Positions 36,894-47,331 of a DNA stretch of 57,596 nt are shown here, one piece after another (positions within the stretch are counted from its first letter, which is position 1; every line of letters starts with the position of its first letter). Source of the stretch: Bacteroidales bacterium (GTDB lineage: Bacteria; Bacteroidota; Bacteroidia; Bacteroidales; Bacteroidaceae); the NCBI GenBank assembly GCA_015654535.1, contig JAATGU010000097.1, positions 1 to 57,596 of the forward strand, written 5' to 3'. Under the pieces are notes generated by a model. The model made no database searches. It saw only the letters and a list, made by a program, of their open reading frames with translations, and was not told the origin of the DNA. A program made the position numbers and the translations under genes.

Positions 36894-37069
36894 TATCATA
36901 TTTAAAAGGTTGCCATAGTTAAATTCCGCAATAAATTTTATCAAAAACAGCTATTTCAAAAAGAACAAAAAAATGTAATCCCATACAAATACATATAAAA
37001 ACGAACGGATAATAAGAATATAGCTTTTATTATTCAAATAATGACATTTCATATTATGTGTTTATAAAT

Positions 37070-40000
37070 CTACTCATCATACGGACTAGTTTCCAACATA
37101 TAAATAGCATCCAAACTCCAATTTGCTACATCATTCGTACTTACAAACGGATTTTCATTGATAGGAGCCAGCACTTCAGGTGGCATAATATGGGAAGTAG
37201 TAAAAGGAGGCAATGTTCCGCTCTTCCCCCACCGCAGCAAATCGTCCCAAGCTTCCTTGCCCCATTCTGGCTTTTGTGAATAATAAGCAGCATAGGCTAA
37301 TAAACGGGAAATGCGGAAATGATTCTTACTAATTTCTATCGCCTTCTTTTTATAATTAGCCGCATGATCCAACCAAGCTTTATTCCATGTGGGGATGTCT
37401 ATCATTCGTTGCAGTTCGTTCATAATTTCAAAACCTCCCATGATGGTCATCAAATGGTTGGTATTTTGCATTATGGAATCCCCTTCATAGGTAATTATTC
37501 CTGTAGCTGGATCAAAACCGAGCGCCTGTGGTCCCGTAAAAAGTCCATATTTCAGGGATGATATACTTTTCATTCCTGCCAAAATCTTATCTCGGTAAGC
37601 TGTGTTACGAGTACGTTCCCACTCTGTCATCCAGTTACCCACGTATGCCAACCAATCCGGACCAATACGCAAACGGGCAGGAGCCGTACAGGGATAAAGG
37701 CTGCGAGGCTCAGCCAACCGCATCGGATCCAACGTGTATAGCTTTTGCTCTGCATCTTTTACTTCCTTCATCAAATCACCGCAACGTTCATCGGTTGTCA
37801 AATAATAATAGAAACGGTTCCATGCAGCTTGACTGATACGTGCTTCTTTCGCACCGCATCCCCAGTGGCTTACATTATGACGGCTTCCTAATCCCGCATT
37901 TTCTCCAATATGGTACACATCCACTTCAGCTGTATGGCGGGTCATAGCCTTAGCCATCTTCCAAATATCGGCACGCCCAGTACGCAAAAAGTTATACCAA
38001 AGCCACATATTAGATCCTAGTTCTGTATTATCCCAAGCAAAACCGCCTACATCATAACGCCATTCATGCCGTACTGGATCATAGGAATGCATCACATCTC
38101 CGTAATTCCAAAAGCCGTACCACTGATTCTGTTCAATTGCGCTACGATAGAAATCTATATAAGCATTCAGACGCTCTTCTATCTTAGCTCGAAAAGGTGT
38201 GCTATAATCTGGTAAACTCCATACACCAAAAGCTTGCTGTCTTTGCAGATATTCAGGCGAACACATCAAAGGTGAATCGGCTGCCAACACTTTAGCTATT
38301 CGAGCTATGCCTGCTTTGCCAGGATATGCTGGTTGCGGTACAATAGTCAAAGTATGCGTCCGGGCAATGCCATAAGGTGTACTTAATCCCTCCTGCACAT
38401 CCTCATAACTAGCATTGAGATCATGTGCCACCTTGTCGTAGTGGCGCAAATCCATGGCTTCTGCTTCGGGGCTCCACAGCCACATGGTCAGTGCCGCCGT
38501 ATCTTTGCGGGCATTGTCCACTTCAAGTGTAGCGGGATATGATTGCCAAAAATCATGCAAACAGACACCCAAACCACCACTGACATCTCCTGCGAATACA
38601 TATCCATCGGAACGGGTACCGGAAAATGTTCCTATCCACGGATTATCATCTGTTGCTCGCTTACGGATGCTAAACTCATCGGCATTGAGTTGTGATAGAC
38701 GAAAACTATCCCACGATGCCCAATAATCAAGCAAACTACGATTTTCAGCATCAAACAGCCCATAAGACGGGATACGTTTGCCCTCCATCTGCTGTTGTTG
38801 AAGGGTCCGATCGCCATTCAAGGTAAGAATGCGTCTTCCAACCAAAGGTTGCACAGGCTCACTCCACACACCACCTTCAGCTCCAGAAAAAGCAATGTGA
38901 CGGTTATACAGTGCTTCACGCATAGGTATTTCAAAACGTATACCAATAGATTGAATAAAATCTTTATATTGATCACCGTCATATACAAACGTATGCACCA
39001 TCTTTATCTGATCACTTCCCTTATAAAAGTAAAAGCGTATAGTAAATGGTAGCCATTCACGTCCATCTGCTTTATGCACTCCCTCTATTTTTATCACCGT
39101 ACGGACAATACCTGCATACTCTACCTCCACTTTTTTTATTTCACTCCGATAGGTCTGAAAACGAATTTGTTCCACACCTTCAGATAAAGGTTTATCTTGT
39201 GTCCTACATATCAGATATGCCTTTCCTCCCACCTGAACGTCACCATACCAAAGACCATCCAAAAGGGATTCACCCGTCGTAGGGAAAACGGCCCGTATTA
39301 CTCCCGTATTTATTTGTAGCGAACTTTTATTGCGAATAATTTTCATAGCAACTGTCCGTTTCTTTATAGCAACTCCTACCTGGAGTCTCAATTGATCTGT
39401 AAAAGCGGGTATTACTGCTGCAAAACCACCCCATTTTATCGACCCGTCAGGCCAATAAGCCAGTGGCCACATATCTACAGGCAACAGCTTACCGTTAGGA
39501 ACAATCAGATCTGCCTGTTTATTGTCTACAAGACTACCTTGTGCAAAAGGCACACCGAAACTTACAGGTGCATCCACAGTCGGTACTTCACCTACCCATT
39601 TCAAACAGACCTGTTCCTTATCAGGCTGAATACAATTATAACTAAAATTAGTAATCCTAGTTCGGGATAAAGTTGTGCGGAAACCAAACCAACCAGATGT
39701 AAGCGGATTCACATCCCTAAAATCCACTAATCGTTTACCATTCATATAGTAACTGATTTTATTGCCTCTACTTACTATTTTAATATGATACCAATAATTA
39801 GGTTTTAACAAATGTCCGCTATCTGTATATTCACGTAAAATAGCAGGTTGGAAAGATTTATTCTTTATCCCCCGTTCATCCCCATTATAGCGACGAAAAC
39901 GTGTGGTCGAGTTCTTATTTCCCCCATAGCCTAAATAATATAACTGTAAGGAATAATAGTTCGCAAAGGTACCGTTGCGCCAACTCTTCCTTTTCCATAA

Positions 40001-40330
40001 ATTATTAGGATATTGTGGATCCGAAGCCATCCAGAAACAGTTCAAATCACTTAAACGGTCACCTTGTTTTCTCTCATCCATAACACAAGCATCATATTCA
40101 ATACTTGTAACCCCATTCATTTTTTCCTTACGCCACAGTGTCAAACCTTTCGGAGAAACAAGTTCTATTGTATCACCACGGAATGTTATTTTGTAATTTG
40201 GTGATTCTGATTCTACAGACCAATACTTATTAAATTGACAGGAATTTAAAGCCGAAATATTTGCAGCCTGAGCGTTTAAGGTCAAGAGAAATAAACAAAA
40301 CTCCTCCAAAAAAAATAATTTGCTTTTCAT
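37070..40330 (-). CDS. PL26-type exo-rhamnogalacturonan lyase with N-terminal DUF6250
   Basis: 1086-aa secreted protein (signal peptide ending NAQA). Residues ~30-255 are a concanavalin/LamG-like DUF6250 domain (WYHIKIVSRGNKISYYMNGKRLVDF, GWFGFRTTLSRTRITNFSYN). From ~270 on comes the PcRGLX/YetA architecture: a RIFT-barrel (VSFGVPFAQGSLV), a central beta-sandwich and a C-terminal alpha/alpha toroid (WRYDVGGFAWDNTELGSNMWLWYNFLRTGR). The Penicillium RGLX is an exo-acting rhamnogalacturonan lyase; I infer the same reaction here. The gene has a direct-repeat operator and its own -7 element upstream, so it is likely a separate, HTCS-controlled unit. Confidence 0.85.
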   Translation of the reverse strand: MKSKLFFLEEFCLFLLTLNAQAANISALNSCQFNKYWSVESESPNYKITFRGDTIELVSPKGLTLWRKEKMNGVTSIEYDACVMDERKQGDRLSDLNCFWMASDPQYPNNLWKRKSWRNGTFANYYSLQLYYLGYGGNKNSTTRFRRYNGDERGIKNKSFQPAILREYTDSGHLLKPNYWYHIKIVSRGNKISYYMNGKRLVDFRDVNPLTSGWFGFRTTLSRTRITNFSYNCIQPDKEQVCLKWVGEVPTVDAPVSFGVPFAQGSLVDNKQADLIVPNGKLLPVDMWPLAYWPDGSIKWGGFAAVIPAFTDQLRLQVGVAIKKRTVAMKIIRNKSSLQINTGVIRAVFPTTGESLLDGLWYGDVQVGGKAYLICRTQDKPLSEGVEQIRFQTYRSEIKKVEVEYAGIVRTVIKIEGVHKADGREWLPFTIRFYFYKGSDQIKMVHTFVYDGDQYKDFIQSIGIRFEIPMREALYNRHIAFSGAEGGVWSEPVQPLVGRRILTLNGDRTLQQQQMEGKRIPSYGLFDAENRSLLDYWASWDSFRLSQLNADEFSIRKRATDDNPWIGTFSGTRSDGYVFAGDVSGGLGVCLHDFWQSYPATLEVDNARKDTAALTMWLWSPEAEAMDLRHYDKVAHDLNASYEDVQEGLSTPYGIARTHTLTIVPQPAYPGKAGIARIAKVLAADSPLMCSPEYLQRQQAFGVWSLPDYSTPFRAKIEERLNAYIDFYRSAIEQNQWYGFWNYGDVMHSYDPVRHEWRYDVGGFAWDNTELGSNMWLWYNFLRTGRADIWKMAKAMTRHTAEVDVYHIGENAGLGSRHNVSHWGCGAKEARISQAAWNRFYYYLTTDERCGDLMKEVKDAEQKLYTLDPMRLAEPRSLYPCTAPARLRIGPDWLAYVGNWMTEWERTRNTAYRDKILAGMKSISSLKYGLFTGPQALGFDPATGIITYEGDSIMQNTNHLMTIMGGFEIMNELQRMIDIPTWNKAWLDHAANYKKKAIEISKNHFRISRLLAYAAYYSQKPEWGKEAWDDLLRWGKSGTLPPFTTSHIMPPEVLAPINENPFVSTNDVANWSLDAIYMLETSPYDE

Positions 40331-40349
40331 CTTTTAGTGATTATCTCTG

Positions 40350-40413
40350 CAAAAATAGTTTATTTATCTCTTCTTTCACATGGAAATAGATACAATCATA
40401 TAGAATATTGTGC
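40350..40413 (-). promoter_or_regulatory. PL26 promoter with two direct copies of the PUL box
   Basis: On the minus strand a -7 element TATTTTTG (40350-40357) is preceded after 19 nt by the box GTAT-CTATTT-CCATGTG (40377-40393), and exactly 20 bp further by GCAC-AATATT-CTATATG (40397-40413). These match the box found before susC, the CE12 gene, GH105 and GH2 (GYAY-N6-CYATnnn). Two half-sites one turn apart within each copy suit an AraC-type domain. Confidence 0.6.
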
Positions 40414-40503
40414 AATATGGATGGATACAGAAAGTTATCTCTGTAACAATTAAACATTAAATATTTTTAAGGTGACAGATTAAATAGAAACAAATGCAGG
40501 ACA

Positions 40504-40559
40504 GTAAAACAATAAAAAACGACTGCTCAAATATGAGCAATCGCTTTTTATTGTTTTAC
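40504..40559 (-). terminator. Very long hairpin terminator of the first SusC/D operon
   Basis: 26-bp arms (starting GTAAAACAATAAAAA) pair with only two mismatches, both G-U compatible, around an AATA loop. It lies 22 bp downstream of the susD stop and has an internal T-run for termination of the minus-strand transcript. The other side faces the PL26 promoter. Confidence 0.85.
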
Positions 40560-40580
40560 TTAACAAGAACTACCAATTTA

Positions 40581-42902
40581 TTAGTAACCATAATTCTGAT
40601 AAGCTGCCTGACCTGTTGCATCCAATAAGTTTCCATTTTCATCAGTTAACGTGCTAATAAATGACAGCGGGAATGGTTTTAACGTCATATAATTTTGAAA
40701 ACCACCTTTAGCTAGACCAGTTTGACCATTGGCACCATTAATATTATCTGAAACACTCCAAGAGCCAGATTTATAAGTTGAATTTGAAGAATTTGCACCC
40801 AATTGATTATGCCATTGAATACGAGCAGCCTGAATGCCAGCATGGTGAATACCTTCATAATAGATTTCCTCCTGATTGAATTCACGGGCAAATTCATTGT
40901 AGATAAACTCAATAAAACGTTTTGCATCAGTATTAGCAGAAGGCACATAAGATTCTGATAATGATTTAGCTGAAGATCCATCCCAATAAGAAGCGTCCAC
41001 TTTTATCTTATCATAGCAATCAGCTGCTGATTGATAAGGCCACTGTTGTTCAGTAGTATTCAAATTATCATGTCCAGGATAAAGACGGGCAATGACTTCA
41101 TTACGAGTTTCACCCGATTTAAATGCAGCGCGTTTACGTAATGCATTAATATCGGCAATAGCATTATCGTATAAACCTTTACGTCCATAAGCTTCTGCGC
41201 GTACTAAATACATTTCCGAGGAACGCATTATAGGTATATCTCGGCCTCCATAAGATGTATTATAAGTTAATCGATTCGGATCATCATACTTTATTGAACA
41301 AGGTACACCAGTATTCGAACTTTGTTCCAAACCATAATAGTTGGCACTACCTCCAAATGTATATGTATTAGTTCCAGCCACAATTTGTGGACGATAATAG
41401 TATTTATTACCATCTTTCATCCAACGAGCATAAAGAACGAACGGTTGAGCATCCGCTTGTTCTACAGGAATAGCTGTTTCTTTTGTATTCTCCAAAATAG
41501 CAAAAGCTAAGTCACCTGCACCCATTTTATGATCACCTGCAACAGCCTGACGGGCACCCCATGATTTACGTGTATATGTCGGCAAAATATTAGCATTAAA
41601 ATAAGCAGCCTGTTTATCAGTCCAAACATAGGTTACATTACTTGCATTTTTATAATCATAATAATCAGCATTGGCACCAGGTGTAGAAGCACCAGTTGTA
41701 GTCAAAGCCGTCTTGTATTCCAAGCGAAAAGACTTTTGATAACGTGAATCATAAATTTTATCTGTAAACACATCAAAACCAAAGTCCGAATTATGTATAT
41801 AAGAGTTTGGTTTTGTCCCATATTCCCAACACCAATCAGGAATACCATATTTTGCATCAACATAATTACCCACAAACATACATACTGCACGAACTCCATA
41901 ACGATAGTTGTCACCGCTTTCAGAGTAGATAGCATTCAATACATTTTCAGAATTATTTTCACCAGAAAAATCACCTAGTGGATGATTAAATAAATCACCA
42001 TAGTTAGTAGCCAATGGGCAGCTGTCTATAACCTTACTTGCATAATAAATACAAGAATCCAAATCAGCAGTACCCTTACCTTTGTACAACATACCTAAAT
42101 AAGATTTCTCATTAGAATTATCAATTGATCCATCTGCCTTACGCCCATATTCTGTTGTTCCGTAGTCTGCACCTTGAGCACGATTTAAATAAATCTTTGC
42201 CAGCAATTGAGATGCAGCATATTTGGTAGCACGTCCAAATTCACCTGAAGCGTAAGATATCGGCAAATTTTCTACTGCATACCGTAAATCGCTAATAAGC
42301 ACTTTATACATCGTTTCAGCAGGAGTACGAGCATATACATAGCTACTTGGCAATGTAGTACTGCTAGTTGTTGAGAAGTAAACATCACCAAATACCGTAT
42401 TCAAATTATAATATGAATATGCCCGGTTAAATAAGGCCTCAGCCAAACGTTGAGCGGCATATGTTGCATTGGTAGCATACTTACCCTTTGCTGCTCCTGA
42501 ACGGATTGAAGTAATAGCTTTGTTACAGTTATCTATAATCGGATAAAAATTAATCAAAAAACCTGATGCATTTTTAGACTGATATCCCATAAAATAATTA
42601 GCTTGAGTCCCTATTGTTCCCGTAGACGACCATACAGAAGGAGAATACTCATTTAAATCATTATTCCCACTTATTGTAGCACAATCATGACCAGTTTCAA
42701 ACATATAAAGTCCTTCTGTATACCCCCATTTTACACGTTCGGCATTATAGGTACCTACAACCAATTGATCCAACCCCTGCTCGGTTGCAAAATAATCTTG
42801 TGTAATGGTTGATACCATCTCTTCTTTCAAAAAGTCATCGGTACAGCCCACTAAAGAAAGGGCTAACATACCAACACAAATATATTTTTTCATATTCTTC
42901 AT
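40581..42902 (-). CDS. SusD-like outer-membrane glycan-binding lipoprotein
   Basis: 773-aa SusD/RagB family protein. I choose the ATG at 42902 (MKNMKKYICVGMLALSLVGCTDDFL), giving a lipobox (LVGC) at ~22 residues and a 13-nt spacing after the susC stop; an ATG eight codons earlier would overlap susC. SusD helices are seen in the EMYLVRAEAYGRKGLYDNAIADINALRKRA segment (tetratricopeptide-like) and in RFIEFIYNEFAREFNQEEIYYEG. It is larger than most SusD proteins (~500-650 aa) through long inserts. It caps the SusC channel and captures oligosaccharides. Ligand specificity is not readable. Confidence 0.95.
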   Translation of the reverse strand: MKNMKKYICVGMLALSLVGCTDDFLKEEMVSTITQDYFATEQGLDQLVVGTYNAERVKWGYTEGLYMFETGHDCATISGNNDLNEYSPSVWSSTGTIGTQANYFMGYQSKNASGFLINFYPIIDNCNKAITSIRSGAAKGKYATNATYAAQRLAEALFNRAYSYYNLNTVFGDVYFSTTSSTTLPSSYVYARTPAETMYKVLISDLRYAVENLPISYASGEFGRATKYAASQLLAKIYLNRAQGADYGTTEYGRKADGSIDNSNEKSYLGMLYKGKGTADLDSCIYYASKVIDSCPLATNYGDLFNHPLGDFSGENNSENVLNAIYSESGDNYRYGVRAVCMFVGNYVDAKYGIPDWCWEYGTKPNSYIHNSDFGFDVFTDKIYDSRYQKSFRLEYKTALTTTGASTPGANADYYDYKNASNVTYVWTDKQAAYFNANILPTYTRKSWGARQAVAGDHKMGAGDLAFAILENTKETAIPVEQADAQPFVLYARWMKDGNKYYYRPQIVAGTNTYTFGGSANYYGLEQSSNTGVPCSIKYDDPNRLTYNTSYGGRDIPIMRSSEMYLVRAEAYGRKGLYDNAIADINALRKRAAFKSGETRNEVIARLYPGHDNLNTTEQQWPYQSAADCYDKIKVDASYWDGSSAKSLSESYVPSANTDAKRFIEFIYNEFAREFNQEEIYYEGIHHAGIQAARIQWHNQLGANSSNSTYKSGSWSVSDNINGANGQTGLAKGGFQNYMTLKPFPLSFISTLTDENGNLLDATGQAAYQNYGY

Positions 42903-42915
42903 ATTTAAATTACAA

Positions 42916-45900
42916 TTAGAATCCAAGTCTTATACCAAATACTAAACTACGTGTAATACAAGTGTTATTGGTCTGACCACCAATATGACTAGTATCAGTC
43001 CAACCAGTAATATCATCAGGGTTAATACCCGATTTCACCAATTCACCACCAAAGATAAATGGATTCAGCACCTGTGCATAAACCTGTGCACTGCTTGCCC
43101 AAGCCTTCTTCAGCAAGCTTTGCGGTACTGTATAAGTAAGGGCTATGTTACGAACTAATACCATATTGCCTTTAGTAAAGTTACGAACATAATCAAAAGT
43201 AGATGTACGGGTAGCCGTAGTAGGTTGAGCAAACTTAGCTCCTGTATTGGTCGGACTCCATGTATCATTTTCAACACGGCGACCAATTGTTTGTGTCAAT
43301 CCATAATAATAATTGCCGAAACGACAATAAGTAAAGAAACTAAAGTTCCAATTTTTATAGGTAAAAGAATTATTCAAACCACCAACCCAATTTGGTGATT
43401 TTCTATAAACCACTTTATCATCATCAGTAAACTTACCGAAGCCATTGTCCATATAAGTAACCGTTTCATTTTTCGTCGTGCCATCGTCACCTACATAAGT
43501 AATATTTTTTGTAGCTGATCCACTAGTTCCACTCGCAACCTCAACAAAATTTTGGTCACAAATTTTATATTGACCAGGTAAAAATGTCAAATTATTGCCA
43601 TTTGCTTTATAAATAGCCATCATACGCCTATCAGCATTTGTATTTTGCCAAATACGATCGTATTTATAATCATAATAAATATTAATAGGACTTCCAACAT
43701 ACCACGGACCATTACTATCATAAGTTTGTCCGCTTGTCAATTCAACAATTTTTTCTTTGTTAGTTGAGTATGTCCAATCCGTCTGCCAAGTGAAATCTTT
43801 TGTTTTAATATTCACTGTTGACAAAGTAACTTCGAAACCTTTATTTTGCGTTTTACCAACATTACTCTGAACCTGCGCATAGCCTGTGATCACGGGTAAA
43901 GTTTTGTTCATTAACAAATCATAAGTATTTGCTACATAATATTCAATACTACCGCTGATACGGTTCTTTAAAAAGGCAAAATCAACACCTATATTAGTTG
44001 AACCTGTCTTCTCCCAGCGTAATAAATAGTTAGGCATCACATTGGTCTTCGCACCAGTTGTATTAGTTGCAACATTTCCCACACCAAATGGAATATTTGC
44101 ATAAACAGAAGTACAAGATCCTGAAGTTTGGTAAGGATTTACTGAAGAAGAGCCTGTAACACCATAACCAGCACGAAGTTTTAACTGGTCAATCCAAGTA
44201 ATATTTTTAATGAACTTTTCTTGTTCTATACGCCAAGCCAATGCTGCTGAAGGAAAAAAGTCCCATTTATGGCCTTCGGCCAAGACAGAGGAGCCATCAT
44301 AACGACCAGTTAAAGTCAATAAATACTTATCCATTAAACCATAGTTTATACGAGCCATATAAGATGCACGCGTAAGAGTTGAATAACCTGAAGTCGGAGC
44401 ATATTTAGCGCTGTTAGCATCGGCAAGATCATACCATAAAGAAGTTGGATAAACTACGTTGTACGCACGAACAGCAAGGCTTTCTGAACGGCTAGACTCG
44501 GCAGATTGCAATAAGGTCAAATTTAATTTATGGACATTATTGAAAGTCTTGTTAATATAAACTAAGTTCTCCAATGTCCAAGACAGATTCTGAGATTGTT
44601 CATCATAGGCTACACCGGGAGCAGTTGAGTCAAAACCATACGGATTCGAAAAGTTTTCACCATAAAAGCTACCTAGACGTGAGTTACGATACTGAGCGCC
44701 CAAATTGGTACGCCATTTCAACCACGGAAGGACAGTAACCTCCGCAAATGAAGAAAAATTTATAGCATAATAACGATATTCATTGACTGATGAATCCATA
44801 TCGCGAAGAATATTATGATAGGCATCACCATCATTTGTAATCAAGACAGAGCCATCTGCATTATATGCAGGAGTCCAAGGCATCAAATTCATAGCCAAGC
44901 CATAAGAGTCCTTAGCCACAGTATTTGAAGTATTACTTACAATACCATAATTCTTAATAGAATGGTTTGCATTAATTCCCATACCTACGGTTATCCATTT
45001 TTTAGGAGTAATTTCACCATTAATATTAACAGTATAGCGTTTATAGTTCTGGTCAATCATAGGAACGGCCTGATCCAAATAACCTAAAGAAAAATATAAT
45101 TTAGAATTTTCATTACCTGCAGACAAAGACAATTGATGATTTTGTGTAAATGCAGTTTTCGTCGCTAATTTACCCCAATCAGTTGTTGGAAGTTTAGAAG
45201 CATCATATACTGGAACCATGCTAGCATAGCCGGCTGCTTTTTCTTCTGTTGTAGCCGCACGTAACACAGGAGTACCATCCGAATTAAGTTGATACGCAGA
45301 AGCAACAGCACTATCCATATACGACTGAGTACCTAACCATAGTGCACGGTCACGATTAGGATCAGGAGCTGTTCCATAGGCGCCATTATAAGTTCCGCCA
45401 GTAACTGCTGATGCACGCTTGTAATCTAACAACTGTCCGGCATCCATATAATCAGTTAAAGAATTAAGTTTACTAAACGAATAAGAACCATCGTAACTAA
45501 TGGTAGCCTTACCCTTGGTACCTTTTTTCGTACTTATCAAAACAATACCATTAGCGCCGCGAGAGCCATAAATCGCAGTAGCAGAAGCATCTTTCAAAAT
45601 TTCCATAGATTCGATATCATTAGGATTGATATCCGCCATAGATCCAGCAGTCAACGGAATACCATCAACTACATACAGTGGGTCATTACCTGAATTCATA
45701 GAACGGTTGCCACGAATACGAACGTCACCCAACTCACCAGGTCTGTTATTTGAAGTAATATCCACGCCGGATACTTTACCTTGCATAGCTTGCAATGCAT
45801 TTTGTACGGGGCGTTCCTGAATAGTTTTACTTGTCAAACGAGACATTGCACCAGTTATATCACTCTTCTTGGCTGTACCATAACCTACCACAACAACCTC

Positions 45901-46248
45901 ATCTAAAACTTGTGAATTTTCCTGTAAGGTTACTTTGATATTGCTTTGACCATTCAAAGAAACCTTTTGAGAAACATAACCAATGTAACTAACCTGCAAA
46001 GTGGCATTGTTCGCCACATTTTTAAGAGAGAATTTACCATCCATATCAGATATGGTACCATTGGAAGTACCATTGACCAAAATACTGGCACCAATAATAG
46101 GTTCACCAGTTGCATCAACCACAGAACCTGTGATTGTTTTGCTTTGCGCAAATGCAATAGTAGTTATCAAAGAAAATAAGATAACTAAGAAAAGCCTTGG
46201 AAATAGCCTCATAAGACTTAGTTGTTTTGCTTGTTTTTTGTTTTCCAT
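42916..46248 (-). CDS. SusC/RagA TonB-dependent glycan importer
   Basis: 1110-aa outer-membrane transporter. The signal peptide (FLVILFSLITTIAFAQ) precedes a carboxypeptidase-D-like N-terminal domain (ITGSVVDATGEPIIGASILVNGTSNGTISDMDGKFSL) and the TonB box DEVVVVGYGTAKK. The plug domain (VQNALQAMQGKVSGVDI, SMEILKDASATAIYGSRGANGIVLISTKKG) and a C-terminal beta-barrel ending RSLVFGIRLGF follow. It imports RG-I-type oligosaccharides with the SusD partner downstream. The promoter carries the shared PUL box, so HTCS control is likely. Confidence 0.97.
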   Translation of the reverse strand: MENKKQAKQLSLMRLFPRLFLVILFSLITTIAFAQSKTITGSVVDATGEPIIGASILVNGTSNGTISDMDGKFSLKNVANNATLQVSYIGYVSQKVSLNGQSNIKVTLQENSQVLDEVVVVGYGTAKKSDITGAMSRLTSKTIQERPVQNALQAMQGKVSGVDITSNNRPGELGDVRIRGNRSMNSGNDPLYVVDGIPLTAGSMADINPNDIESMEILKDASATAIYGSRGANGIVLISTKKGTKGKATISYDGSYSFSKLNSLTDYMDAGQLLDYKRASAVTGGTYNGAYGTAPDPNRDRALWLGTQSYMDSAVASAYQLNSDGTPVLRAATTEEKAAGYASMVPVYDASKLPTTDWGKLATKTAFTQNHQLSLSAGNENSKLYFSLGYLDQAVPMIDQNYKRYTVNINGEITPKKWITVGMGINANHSIKNYGIVSNTSNTVAKDSYGLAMNLMPWTPAYNADGSVLITNDGDAYHNILRDMDSSVNEYRYYAINFSSFAEVTVLPWLKWRTNLGAQYRNSRLGSFYGENFSNPYGFDSTAPGVAYDEQSQNLSWTLENLVYINKTFNNVHKLNLTLLQSAESSRSESLAVRAYNVVYPTSLWYDLADANSAKYAPTSGYSTLTRASYMARINYGLMDKYLLTLTGRYDGSSVLAEGHKWDFFPSAALAWRIEQEKFIKNITWIDQLKLRAGYGVTGSSSVNPYQTSGSCTSVYANIPFGVGNVATNTTGAKTNVMPNYLLRWEKTGSTNIGVDFAFLKNRISGSIEYYVANTYDLLMNKTLPVITGYAQVQSNVGKTQNKGFEVTLSTVNIKTKDFTWQTDWTYSTNKEKIVELTSGQTYDSNGPWYVGSPINIYYDYKYDRIWQNTNADRRMMAIYKANGNNLTFLPGQYKICDQNFVEVASGTSGSATKNITYVGDDGTTKNETVTYMDNGFGKFTDDDKVVYRKSPNWVGGLNNSFTYKNWNFSFFTYCRFGNYYYGLTQTIGRRVENDTWSPTNTGAKFAQPTTATRTSTFDYVRNFTKGNMVLVRNIALTYTVPQSLLKKAWASSAQVYAQVLNPFIFGGELVKSGINPDDITGWTDTSHIGGQTNNTCITRSLVFGIRLGF

Positions 46249-46305
46249 AAAATATTAAATTTAACTAACGTTTAATAAATGCTTATTGAATGCAAAATTA
46301 TGTTG

Positions 46306-46349
46306 CAAATATAGATTAAGCCTTAACCAACGACAATAGACAATCGTAC
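46306..46349 (-). promoter_or_regulatory. susC promoter with PUL box
   Basis: On the minus strand GTAC-GATTGT-CTATTGT (46333-46349) is followed by exactly 19 nt and the -7 element TATATTTG (46306-46313). The box therefore occupies the -33 region, as expected for a class II activator site. The same spacing occurs at the CE12, GH105 and GH2 promoters. Confidence 0.7.
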
Positions 46350-46385
46350 ATTTGCATGTGTTTTTATAATCTAACAGGTTTTGGA

Positions 46386-47123
46386 CTATTTTACATGTTG
46401 ACATAAGCCTTGTAATTTTAAATCCTTTACCCCTTCAGCAACATATTTAGCTACTTGCATAGCACCCGCTTCTAATGTGTGAGTATCATCTTTTGAACCA
46501 TCTGGCTTTGAAGGATCAATTCCTGGTTCCAACCACATATAAAGAGATTTCGATTTTTCGTCTCCCAACTTTAGAACAAGGTCTCTTGTTTGCTGATTAA
46601 TATCAATCATAGGAACATCATATTCTTTTGCCACTTCACGAGTTACTCCAGGATATGATTTTAGGCGATCGTCAATCAATGCACCATCTTTAAAAGTCCT
46701 CATTACTATAGGAGTCAATAATATAGGATTTGCTCCTTTTTGACGCACATCGGTGATAAACTTAATCAGATTCTTCCGGAAGTCTTCAGGAGAAGCATGC
46801 CGTTCAGGCTTTGTGGAAGCATCATTGTGTCCAAACTGAATCATCACCCAATCACCTGTTTTTAGTTCAGAAACAATTTCGCTCCACCTTCCTTCATCTT
46901 GGAAAGATTTGGTGCTCCTTCCTGCTTTAGCCTTATTTATCACTTCAACTTTATCATCAAAGAAAGAAAATAGAAGTTGCCCCCATCCTCGTTGCAAGGT
47001 TTTAGAGGTATCATAAGTCTGAGCAGTAGAATCACCGGCAATGTAAATACGCACTTTTCCATAACTGTTTTGAAAACCAAACAGAATGATGGAAATGAAA
47101 AGGATAGATAAGATTTTTTTCAT
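46386..47123 (-). CDS. Rhamnogalacturonan acetylesterase, CE12 (SGNH hydrolase)
   Basis: 245-aa secreted esterase (MKKILSILFISIILFGFQNSYG signal). SGNH blocks are IYIAGDSTAQ (Ser), KAGRSTKSF (Gly region), IQFGHNDAS (Asn) and DDTHTLEAGAMQV (Asp-His). Together they mark CE12 enzymes that take acetyl groups off rhamnogalacturonan before lyases act. I use the ATG at 47123; earlier ATGs would add an implausible charged leader. It is divergent from GH105 and upstream of susC in the same direction. A second CE12 domain is in the trimodular protein. Confidence 0.93.
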   Translation of the reverse strand: MKKILSILFISIILFGFQNSYGKVRIYIAGDSTAQTYDTSKTLQRGWGQLLFSFFDDKVEVINKAKAGRSTKSFQDEGRWSEIVSELKTGDWVMIQFGHNDASTKPERHASPEDFRKNLIKFITDVRQKGANPILLTPIVMRTFKDGALIDDRLKSYPGVTREVAKEYDVPMIDINQQTRDLVLKLGDEKSKSLYMWLEPGIDPSKPDGSKDDTHTLEAGAMQVAKYVAEGVKDLKLQGLCQHVK

Positions 47124-47161
47124 GATAACATACATTATATTAATTCGCTTTATTTGCAATG

Positions 47162-47205
47162 CAAATCTAACCCAATAGAATAGAATCAACAATAGATTAT
47201 TGTGC
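47162..47205 (-). promoter_or_regulatory. CE12 promoter with PUL box
   Basis: On the minus strand GCAC-AATAAT-CTATTGT (47189-47205), 19 nt, then TAGATTTG (47162-47169). It matches the susC box closely (CTATTGT identical) and with identical spacing to the -7 element. Confidence 0.7.
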
Positions 47206-47230
47206 GTATGAATTATTTTGAATGTTTTAC

Positions 47231-47274
47231 GTATAATATTCCATTTATATATTGAATATTTTCTTTTATCTTTG
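47231..47274 (+). promoter_or_regulatory. GH105 promoter with PUL box
   Basis: GTAT-AATATT-CCATTTA (47231-47247), 19 nt, then the -7 element TATCTTTG (47267-47274). It has one mismatch in each half-site from GYAC and CTATTTA but keeps the exact 19-nt spacing. It lies back-to-back with the CE12 site in one 208-bp intergenic region. Confidence 0.55.
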
Positions 47275-47331
47275 CTCCTGTTCGATAAGTGGACATTAAC
47301 ATCAATTATTATAACACTTTAAAATACTTTT

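Noticed and set aside
36986..37029. PUL box at the GH95-PL11-rhaM unit
   Set aside because: A TGTATTTG near-match to the -7 element exists, but nothing like the box lies 19 nt upstream.
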